A DNA stretch of 38,409 bases, from assembly GCA_019234945.1 (NCBI GenBank), contig JAFAKX010000201.1, positions 1-38,409 on the forward strand, given 5' to 3'. The stretch is from Silvibacterium sp. (lineage in GTDB: Bacteria > Acidobacteriota > Terriglobia > Terriglobales > Acidobacteriaceae). Shown piece after piece: positions 1 through 7,934 of the stretch; within the stretch, counting starts at the first letter, position 1; each line of letters opens with the position of its first letter. The notes under the pieces are model-generated. The model was not told the origin of the DNA. It did not search any database and saw only the letters and a program-made list of their open reading frames with translations. The position numbers were made by a program, and so were the translations under genes.

Positions 1-2
1 GC

Positions 3-713
3 ACTCCTCCGGCGTCCAATGCTCCTGCTTCGAGCAGCGCACCTTCCAGCAGTCAGGATCTTCCGGATTCGCCGGGCGCGCGCGTCTCCTCCGGCCCGCA
101 GCCGACAGGGCCGACGGCGATCTTCGACACGTCCATGGGACGCATCACCTGCAAGCTCTTTTCGAAGGAAGCCCCGCAGACGGTGGCGAATTTCGTGGGC
201 CTGGCCGAAGGCACGAAGGACTGGACCAGTCCCGAGACGAAGCAGAAAATGCACGGAACGCCGCTATATACCGGGACGAAGTTTCACCGTGTCATTCCGG
301 GCTTCATGATTCAGGGAGGCGATCCGCTTGGCAATGGCATGGGCGATCCCGGCTACTACTTCAAGGACGAGGTCGATCCGAACCTCAACTTTGATGTCCC
401 GGGCCGGCTCGCGATGGCCAATGCGGGCCCAAATACCAACGGCTCGCAATTCTTCATCACCGAAGTGCCCGAGCCGAGCCTGGACCAGAAGTACAACATC
501 TTCGGGCAGTGCGATGAGTCGAGCGTGCTGGTGGTCAAGTCGATCGCCCGTGTTGAGCGGAGTAGCGCAGACACGCCGCTCGCCCCGGTCATTCTGAAGA
601 AGGTGACCATCGTGCCTGAAGGCCAGCCGATCCCGCCACCTCCGACTTCCGCTGCAGGTACAGCTGCCGATTCGCCTGCTAAAACCGGTGCAGCATCGGC
701 AAAACCCCAATAA
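3..713 (+). CDS. Peptidyl-prolyl cis-trans isomerase, cyclophilin type (5'-truncated by window edge)
   Basis: Frame is open from window start (TPPASNAPASSS... low-complexity linker) into MGRITCKLFSKEAPQTVANFVGLAEGT...FHRVIPGFMIQGGDP...AMANAGPNTNGSQFFIT, the cyclophilin core. The listed ATG at 135 is probably internal. Confidence 0.93.
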   Translation, partial: TPPASNAPASSSAPSSSQDLPDSPGARVSSGPQPTGPTAIFDTSMGRITCKLFSKEAPQTVANFVGLAEGTKDWTSPETKQKMHGTPLYTGTKFHRVIPGFMIQGGDPLGNGMGDPGYYFKDEVDPNLNFDVPGRLAMANAGPNTNGSQFFITEVPEPSLDQKYNIFGQCDESSVLVVKSIARVERSSADTPLAPVILKKVTIVPEGQPIPPPPTSAAGTAADSPAKTGAASAKPQ

Positions 714-738
714 CTTCGAAATTCCAAGAGGAGCCACT

Positions 739-1266
739 ATGTCGCGTAAGCCGGGAACGTATGCCGTCTTGAATACAAGCGAAGGGCAGATTGTCTGCCG
801 ACTCTTTCCAGAAAATGCGCCCAAGACAGTCGCCAATTTTGTCGAGCTCGCCGAAGGGACACGCGAGTGGACACATCCGGTGACGCACAAGAAGAGCCAG
901 GAAAAGCTCTACGACGGGACCATCTTCCACCGGGTTATTCCTGAATTCATGATCCAGGGCGGCGATCCGGCAAGCAATGGCATGGGCGGCCCGGGCTATC
1001 GCTTCGAGGACGAGACCAAGGGATCACCGCACCAGTTCGATAAGCCGGGCAAGCTGGCGATGGCCAATGCGGGACCGAACACGAATGGGTCGCAGTTTTT
1101 CATTACCGTTGCTCCTACGGAGTGGCTCACGGGCAAGCACACGATCTTTGGCGAAGTGGTCGAAGGCGAGAATATCGCAGAGAAGATCTCGAAGGTGCCT
1201 CGCGGCGCACAGGACAAGCCGCACAAGGCTGTGGTGCTCCAGTCGCTCGTAATAGAGCGGGTATAA
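739..1266 (+). CDS. Peptidyl-prolyl cis-trans isomerase, cyclophilin type
   Basis: MSRKPGTYAVLNTSEGQIVCRLFPENAPKTVANFVELAEGT...FHRVIPEFMIQGGDP...NGSQFFITVAPTEWL; ATG at 739 preceded by AAGAGGAG. Confidence 0.95.
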   Translation: MSRKPGTYAVLNTSEGQIVCRLFPENAPKTVANFVELAEGTREWTHPVTHKKSQEKLYDGTIFHRVIPEFMIQGGDPASNGMGGPGYRFEDETKGSPHQFDKPGKLAMANAGPNTNGSQFFITVAPTEWLTGKHTIFGEVVEGENIAEKISKVPRGAQDKPHKAVVLQSLVIERV

Positions 1267-1491
1267 GCAGAGTCCAAGTTCACGTCTGGATGGCGCGGGT
1301 ACTTCGCTTCAGAGCAGTCGATACTGCGTTTCGGATTTGTGCTCCGCGCCGCCCTCCCACAACCTGAAGATAATTTCACTCAGGCTTTCTGGGACCTTTC
1401 CCGACAAGCAGGTCCTTCGCTGCATACGAAGAGGCGACGATCCGCGCGTATGACATGCAACCTGAATTGCGCGGTAAAGCTGCCCTTGAGC

Positions 1492-2469
1492 CTACTTCAG
1501 TGACCGCAGCGCAGAAGATGTTGAGACCGGCCTAGCGAGTCCAGCCGGCCGGCGTAGCGTATCCTTCTTCAGGCCATTTGATTTAGCCGTTCCGGTTGCT
1601 GCCCCCCGATGCTCGTTAAGGCGGCGCTCAATCCGCCTGTACAGGTCTTCCTCCTGGTACCCTGCGGACGTCTTCACCGCGCCCACGTGCAAACTAGGCT
1701 TGAGGAATTGATAATCCGCTAGGTCGGGAAAACCACGGCCTCCAAAACTCGGATCGAAACTGAAAACAGGGTTGTTAGCTGGATCCGGAGGACTGATCAC
1801 CCCCGCGCTTTTCGTACTATCGGGGAAATCCCGTGAGTAGTTTCCCCCGCTTGCAGATCCCCCTCCCTTCCCCACGGAGCCGAAACCTTTCGCGTTGCTC
1901 ATACCGCGCGGCGCATATTCGGAAGCAGTCGCAGCGACGCCTGCGCCACCAAGAGCGTACAGCGTGCTTGCAGTGGAAAGGGTCTTAGTGGACTTGTAAG
2001 CAGTGCCGACAGCCCCCCCTGCAATTGCGCGCCTCAATGTCGCGATTGAGCCGCCCCTCCCGGCGGTAGAGGATTTTGAATCCGAGCCGGCCATAGAAGA
2101 CACGCGCCCCCAGCCTCCCTCGGCACCCCAGGCTCCCTGATTGAATTGGCTCGACCCGGCTTCGAACGCCGACATGCGTGCCCTGCCGGAAGATGCGGAG
2201 CCCGGGGTACCCGAAAGCTGCGCGTTGGCGGATGCATTTGCGACCGACACTTCCGGCAAGCTCATGGATGAAACACTTCCAAGCACCGAACCGTCTACCA
2301 GAGCGCTTGACTGCGCAGGACCACTGGAGCTCTGGTTAAGCAGGCTGTCAATGGTTATCGGCTGCGAGGGGTCTGTGCTTTGGCCCCAGGAAATGAAGCT
2401 ACAGGAAAAGACCAGGATGGCGAGAAGCAGCCCGGCGGGGCGAATTGCGTTGCGCAGAATCAATTCCAT
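1492..2469 (-). CDS. Secreted Ser/Gly/Ala-rich protein of unknown function in EPS locus
   Basis: 325-aa ORF with N-terminal signal peptide (LLLAILVFSCSFISWGQ), low-complexity middle, basic C-terminus; collinear with the upstream EPS genes. Confidence 0.75.
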   Translation of the reverse strand: MELILRNAIRPAGLLLAILVFSCSFISWGQSTDPSQPITIDSLLNQSSSGPAQSSALVDGSVLGSVSSMSLPEVSVANASANAQLSGTPGSASSGRARMSAFEAGSSQFNQGAWGAEGGWGRVSSMAGSDSKSSTAGRGGSIATLRRAIAGGAVGTAYKSTKTLSTASTLYALGGAGVAATASEYAPRGMSNAKGFGSVGKGGGSASGGNYSRDFPDSTKSAGVISPPDPANNPVFSFDPSFGGRGFPDLADYQFLKPSLHVGAVKTSAGYQEEDLYRRIERRLNEHRGAATGTAKSNGLKKDTLRRPAGLARPVSTSSALRSLK

Positions 2470-2491
2470 TGAAGCAATTCCGTAAAGACCC

Positions 2492-3970
2492 TCATCGATT
2501 TCGCAGACTCATATGCGGAAGCAATGAGAACAGGCCAAGGAGAAACGTAAAGATAATTACATCACGTGCGGTGACCACATAGGTTGTAACAGTATTTTCC
2601 GCCTGCAACAGAACAAGGATGATTCCGAGCGATATAAACGCAACGGGCAGCGGCGGCAGAAGCCTGGAGATAACGTTGATGATGAACACGAACAGTGCCA
2701 CTACCAGAAGTGGATATACCGCCGCTCCCAAAAGGCCAAAGTCGGTAGCGCCAGTTGTCAGAATCGAGTTAGCCGCGTCCGTATAGGTGAGACCGAACTG
2801 TTCGTCGGCGAGCTCTTCCTCGGCGAAACCTTCCTTTTCGGGGTTGAGGACTCGCGGAATTGCCATCGAAACATATCCCACCACATCCTTTCCCAGCGCC
2901 GGGGTGCGCCGCATGCTTCCATCAAGAACGTCGGCGAAAAAATCCAGTACAAAAGTCCTCTTTTGCGCGTTCACCCGGTTTGCTTCGGTAGCTCGGCTCA
3001 GCGCAGTACCGTCTTCAACCCAGGAGAGGGCAACCTCGATCCGCTTTCCCAAGGTTGCCTTCCCATTCGGCATCTTCCATCCGGCCATCCGAAGAAGCAT
3101 GAAAACCGTTATGCCAAGGGCCATGAAAAATCCCAACCCGGTGATCAACAGGAGTTTTCTGAAGAAAGTTCCCTTCAGCCGGTACCCGGTGAGGCGCAAC
3201 GCGAATATGACCAGTATTGCGGTATAGATGATGTTGCGCCGGCCGATAGTCATGGTGAGGATGCAGAGGACCAGTGTGCAGAAGCCCATAAGTGGCTTCG
3301 CGAAGCGTCCGCGAGTAACCAGAAAGACCGCGACGGTAAGAGCGGTTAGCGGAGAAAATATAAAGGTGAGCAGCGCGGCCGCGACTGACACCTGTCCCCC
3401 GGTGCCGACTTGTGTACCCTGGAAGCCAAGGGCATGGATGAAGAACCCGGCAATGACGCCTGCGGTCCCTAGAACAATAAACAGGTATGTGCGTTGGTCA
3501 AGGGGCAGACGGAATTCACTTCCAAAGAGTGGCCGTTCATACAACTCCCCCAAAAAACAGAGCGGGGCACACGCGATCAACACCGCAGCCATGCCGCGAG
3601 CGAGTACAGCTTGATCGCCTCCAAGGAATTGCGCGATTGTGAGGCCGCCTGTCGGCAGGGTTAACCAGGTGTTCAATGCTCCGAGCCCATAACCCTGCAA
3701 AAGAGTCATGGCCATAATGGTTGAGAATCGAGTCGGGCCCTCTCGAAACAGCCAATCCCAAAGCAGATAAAGCGATATCACTCCTCCCACCGCTGCGGCA
3801 ACGACCATCGCGATTTCATTGCCGCCAACCCATGTGGCGAGCCCGGTCACAACGAGGATGCCCGGGATGTTTGTAACGTAGGCAGGGCGAGGCAGGGCGC
3901 GATCCTGACCCAGCCCCCGCGCGGGAGACGAGGGTAGGCCAAGCGTTACTGGCGATGTTGCTGTCCTCAT
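2492..3970 (-). CDS. Polytopic membrane protein, Wzy/O-antigen polymerase-like
   Basis: About 490 aa with many hydrophobic segments, late central loop (LSWVEDGTALSRATEANRVNAQKRTFVLDFFADVLDG) and position directly after wza/wzc-like genes. ATG at 3970 (ORF track uses TTG at 3979). Confidence 0.7.
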   Translation of the reverse strand: MRTATSPVTLGLPSSPARGLGQDRALPRPAYVTNIPGILVVTGLATWVGGNEIAMVVAAAVGGVISLYLLWDWLFREGPTRFSTIMAMTLLQGYGLGALNTWLTLPTGGLTIAQFLGGDQAVLARGMAAVLIACAPLCFLGELYERPLFGSEFRLPLDQRTYLFIVLGTAGVIAGFFIHALGFQGTQVGTGGQVSVAAALLTFIFSPLTALTVAVFLVTRGRFAKPLMGFCTLVLCILTMTIGRRNIIYTAILVIFALRLTGYRLKGTFFRKLLLITGLGFFMALGITVFMLLRMAGWKMPNGKATLGKRIEVALSWVEDGTALSRATEANRVNAQKRTFVLDFFADVLDGSMRRTPALGKDVVGYVSMAIPRVLNPEKEGFAEEELADEQFGLTYTDAANSILTTGATDFGLLGAAVYPLLVVALFVFIINVISRLLPPLPVAFISLGIILVLLQAENTVTTYVVTARDVIIFTFLLGLFSLLPHMSLRNR

Positions 3971-4043
3971 CGCGTTCAAAGCTCAACGAGTACTTCTGAA
4001 GCTCCCGGGCACGACGCCTTGTTCGTAACTCGTCCTTAAGTCT

Positions 4044-5066
4044 TTAATGGTAAATCGCTCCGTAAACAACAGCCTGCTCCGCGCCCTGAATTGCAGCGCT
4101 CACTCCCTGGTACGCGATCATCTTTCCGACGCTGGAGGGTATGAAGAGGATATCGCCGTTGCTCACAGCTATATCTGCCAGTTGCCCGTGCACCATGTGA
4201 GAAAGGTCGAGTTTGATCTCTTCCCTGCCATCCGGAATCTTGCGAATCAGAATCACCTTGCTTTGCGCCGAGGTTTTGGTCCATCCGCCGGCTAGCGAGA
4301 GCGCCTGCAATAGTGACAGATGGTCGTTGTTATCGATCAGGTACCCACCGGCTCTGCCCACGTCACCAAGGATATAGATGATGCCCGCCTTGGCGATCAC
4401 CACGGTATCGCCCGGAAGGATCACAGGATTTTCCTGCGCGCCGAGAGCATTGTTATTCGGCACCAGTTCGATGTTCACCGGGTGTTGGGGATCGTTACGA
4501 TGAACGATTGTCGCAGTTCGTCCGGCCGATGTGGAAACACCGCCCGCCAGGGCAATCATGTCCAGAAGCCTGCGACTTCCGAGTGTGGGATAAACGCCCG
4601 GAGCATGAACTTCGCCGGTCACAGTCGCACCCTGCGATGCATACTCCGCGATGGAGACCGTAACATGCGGATCGATCAGGATGCCCCGAGACTTCAAAGC
4701 TTCTTCGATCTTCCGCGCTGCCTGGTTTGGCGTAAGACCGCCCACCTGGACATTTCCCAGGACCGGAAGGTTGACTTCACCGGTCTGACTTACGCGGGCA
4801 GGCCCGGAGAGTTCGGGTGTATCGAAAACGGCAACCTCAATCTGATCTCCGGGACCAATGGTGATGGTCGGCGGCCTCATAACAGCCTGAGACGGCGGCG
4901 CCGCCTGGGATTGTGCTGCGTCCGGGGGCTGCGCCTGTGCGGCATCGGTAGGCGCCACACCCTGAGGCGTATCGGCCTGCCCCCATCCGGGAAGAGAAAT
5001 ACCGAGACAGAAGGTCAGAGCCAGAATTCCCGCCCGGCGGCTGCTCTGAACGTTATTTCTCGTCAT
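4044..5066 (-). CDS. Polysaccharide biosynthesis/export outer-membrane protein (Wza-like, SLBB)
   Basis: Signal peptide, then TITIGPGDQIEVAVFDTPELSGPARVSQTGEVNLPVLGNVQVGGLTPNQAARKIEEAL...ITVSIAEYASQGATVTGEVHAPGVYPTLGSRRLLDMIALAGG. Start MTRNNVQSS at 5066 overlaps the end of the wzc-like gene. Confidence 0.9.
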   Translation of the reverse strand: MTRNNVQSSRRAGILALTFCLGISLPGWGQADTPQGVAPTDAAQAQPPDAAQSQAAPPSQAVMRPPTITIGPGDQIEVAVFDTPELSGPARVSQTGEVNLPVLGNVQVGGLTPNQAARKIEEALKSRGILIDPHVTVSIAEYASQGATVTGEVHAPGVYPTLGSRRLLDMIALAGGVSTSAGRTATIVHRNDPQHPVNIELVPNNNALGAQENPVILPGDTVVIAKAGIIYILGDVGRAGGYLIDNNDHLSLLQALSLAGGWTKTSAQSKVILIRKIPDGREEIKLDLSHMVHGQLADIAVSNGDILFIPSSVGKMIAYQGVSAAIQGAEQAVVYGAIYH

Positions 5067-7305
5067 CGGTGACTCCATATCCTGCGCCGTAATTGCTCTT
5101 GTAGCCATAATCGTAGCGCCTGGAGTAGGTGTAGTAGTTTTCCATCCGAAGATCGACGTCATTGATTACAGTGCCCAGCACACGGCCGCTTGCCCGGCGA
5201 AGTTGCTCGCGAACCCGAATCAACGCGTGCTTGCGGGTTATACCCGCCCGCACGAGGATGAAGGTGGCATCTACATGGGGCGCAATGCTGAGCGTGTCGG
5301 CAACGGGAAGGATCGGCGAGGAGTCGAGGACGACATGCTCGTATTCGCTGCGCCATTGCGCGAGCATCTCCTCCATGGCCCGCGATGCCAGCATTTCGCC
5401 GGGGTTTGGAGCGATAGGACCGCGGGAAAGGACTGTCAGATTTGGCAGATCGGGCAACGGCTTCTCATAGGCGTCATTGCCGGACTCGCGAGAAAGAAGG
5501 GTGGTAAGCCCTGCACGGTTGGAGAGCCGGAATTTCATGTGAAGCGTTCCCTTGCGGAGGTCGCTATCCACAAGCAGCACCCGGGCCGACCGCTGCGCGA
5601 ACGAAATTGCCAGATTCGCCGCACAGGTGGATTTGCCTTCCGCCGCGAAGCTGCTGGTAATCAGCAGCAGCTTGGGCTCGTGATCCACGGCCGAAAGCAG
5701 AATCGACGACCGGAAAGTGCGAAATCCCTCGGCCGCGATCGACTGCGGATCGACATAGGAAACAAGGTCGGGCGAGACCTTCAGTAAACGCTGTTGCTCG
5801 GCTTTCGCGGTCGGCGTCGTCGGCGGAGCTCCCTTGCGGCTAGTGATGACGAAGTGCGGAATAACGGCGAGTGTAGGAAGTTGCGATATCGCTTCCGCAT
5901 CGTCTGATGTTCGGATCGTGTCATCCAGGCTCTCGAAGAAGAAAGCCAGCGCGATGCCTCCGATGAGGCCGCCCAGGAACCCGAAGATCAGCGCTGACTG
6001 CTTCTTGGGAAGTACAGGGAAAGGTGGGATGCTGGCCTGGTCGATGATATCGACATTGTTTGAGTTCAGACCTGCGGTAATACCTGCTTCCTTCAACTTC
6101 ATCTGCAGGCTGTCATAAAGCTCCGATGCCGATTCCGCGCCATGCTTCAGGATGTCGAACTGCGCCGCCGATTCGTTCTCTTTGTAGGCGTCCTGTTTGG
6201 TCTTGTTCAGGCGGTCCTGCAACAGCGACTCCGTTTTAACGGCGGCGTTGTACTCTTCGGCAAAGCGCTTCGTAAGGTCGTTGATTTCGGCATCGATATC
6301 CGCCTGCACGCTCGCCAGTTGCTTGTCGAGTTCGCGGACCTTCGGATAGTCCGGGCCGAATTTGGACTTCAGCTGTGCCGCCTGCACCATGAGATCGGCC
6401 TGCTGGCCGCGCAGACCGCTGAGCACCGTGCCCGGCGCAACCGATATCAACAGGTCTGGGTTACGCGTCTGCGCCATCTTGTAGCGCGCTTCCTTGACGA
6501 TGCGGTCGGCCTCCGCTTCCGCTAACTGCTGATTGACTGTGCGCAGGCTGTCGGTCAGCAGGCTCCCGCCTTGACCGTCAAGGGTTAGCAGATTGTTCTG
6601 CCGTTGATAATCCGTCAGAGATTTCTGAGCATCTTCTACCTGCTTCTTCACCGCCGACAGCTGCCGTGTGAGCCAGTTCGACACGCGCGTTGTGCCTTCG
6701 TATCTCGATCGAAGATCGCGATCCAGATACGCATCGACAATCGCGTTCGCAGTATTCGCCGCAACAGATGGATCCCGGTTCTGAAAATGCACCTCCACCA
6801 CTTCGGTATTGGGCAGAACGATGACCTTGGTTGCGCCCTGGAAGGCATGGATGAGTGCGTATCGCTGGGCAGGGCTTAGCTGGCCGCTATACGGCTGCTT
6901 TGCAAATAACTCCGAATACGGCGCCTTGTGAAAGAGATCCAGCCTGTTGATCACTTCCATGGTGACCGAGTCGCTCTGCATGATCCGGAGTTCGGTCTGC
7001 AGCTTCTCGCCCGCATCCTGTCCGCCGCTCAGTTTCTGCTCGATCAGGTCTTCTATACCGATATTGGTCGACCGGCTGAGATCGATATGAAGACGGGCGA
7101 TCGCTTCGTACTGGGGAACTGTCGTGACAATGTAGAAGATGGCATAGGCAACACCAATTACGATCCCGAGAATGATGATCCACTTCCGCTTGATCAGAAC
7201 CTTGCGAAAGTCGGCCGGCGTCAGAACCGAGCGTTCGGCGGCAGGTGCCGTACCGATTGTTACGCCTTGTTGTGGTCCCTGGGGGGGGACTGCCCAGCCT
7301 TGCAT
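5053..7305 (-). CDS. Polysaccharide co-polymerase / bacterial tyrosine autokinase (Wzc-like BY-kinase)
   Basis: Wzz-like N-terminal domain, coiled coils, Walker A (SSFAAEGKST), Walker A' (LLVDSDLRKGTLH), Walker B-like (VVLDSSPIL) and a Tyr-rich C-terminal tail. SD AAGGAGAG before ATG. Confidence 0.95.
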   Translation of the reverse strand: MQGWAVPPQGPQQGVTIGTAPAAERSVLTPADFRKVLIKRKWIIILGIVIGVAYAIFYIVTTVPQYEAIARLHIDLSRSTNIGIEDLIEQKLSGGQDAGEKLQTELRIMQSDSVTMEVINRLDLFHKAPYSELFAKQPYSGQLSPAQRYALIHAFQGATKVIVLPNTEVVEVHFQNRDPSVAANTANAIVDAYLDRDLRSRYEGTTRVSNWLTRQLSAVKKQVEDAQKSLTDYQRQNNLLTLDGQGGSLLTDSLRTVNQQLAEAEADRIVKEARYKMAQTRNPDLLISVAPGTVLSGLRGQQADLMVQAAQLKSKFGPDYPKVRELDKQLASVQADIDAEINDLTKRFAEEYNAAVKTESLLQDRLNKTKQDAYKENESAAQFDILKHGAESASELYDSLQMKLKEAGITAGLNSNNVDIIDQASIPPFPVLPKKQSALIFGFLGGLIGGIALAFFFESLDDTIRTSDDAEAISQLPTLAVIPHFVITSRKGAPPTTPTAKAEQQRLLKVSPDLVSYVDPQSIAAEGFRTFRSSILLSAVDHEPKLLLITSSFAAEGKSTCAANLAISFAQRSARVLLVDSDLRKGTLHMKFRLSNRAGLTTLLSRESGNDAYEKPLPDLPNLTVLSRGPIAPNPGEMLASRAMEEMLAQWRSEYEHVVLDSSPILPVADTLSIAPHVDATFILVRAGITRKHALIRVREQLRRASGRVLGTVINDVDLRMENYYTYSRRYDYGYKSNYGAGYGVTDDEK

Positions 7306-7850
7306 CCCTATGCTCTCCTTATGATCGACCCATCCGGCTCAACTGCCCAACAATCAGGACATCAGAAAGCTCTGCAATGGCCAGACTCGAACCGCGAAAA
7401 CTGCAGCCTCTCTGAGGTTTATTATCTGTAACAGCAACTCTGTCTTATTTACGTGAGCGATCCGAGAGCTTCCTTGCAGTCTGCGGAGCGCCTGTTCTTC
7501 TAAATCGTTTATCCTCCTGAGGCCTTTGGCCTCACCTGCTGCATGCGATGGACGGGAAAATTGGCGTTACAGCTGCTATACCTGTCGGTTTGCCTTCGAA
7601 GCGAAGTTATGCAGATAAATCGACAGGGTCGACGATCGTCGGGAGGCAAACAGGCTTGTTGTGGGTAGCTGAGGGCTCGCTCTCATCTCGAGGTTATGCT
7701 GGGTCGTACGTGGACTGCATCGATGCTGTTGATGCTGCACCAGGAACACCCAAACCTGGCAGGCGTTTTCCAACACACTCATCCCGCAATGGATGGCACG
7801 GGCTCTGCGTACAGGAATCGTCTCTTGAAGTTGCAGCGTAAGTAGAGTCT

Positions 7851-7895
7851 AGCGGACCGGTCACGTCAGGTCAAACATGAGGAGACCGGTCCGCT
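7851..7895. repeat. 12-bp perfect inverted repeat AGCGGACCGGTC / GACCGGTCCGCT with 21-nt spacer
   Basis: Read directly; arms 7851-7862 and 7884-7895, each containing the palindrome GACCGGTC. Confidence 0.9.
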
Positions 7896-7934
7896 GCCGC
7901 AGACAATGGACAAAGCAGGGGTTAGCCTCCTCGG

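Noticed and set aside
7548-7841. 97-aa ORF in the EPS upstream gap
   Set aside because: No SD, no hydrophobic or domain pattern; treated as non-coding.
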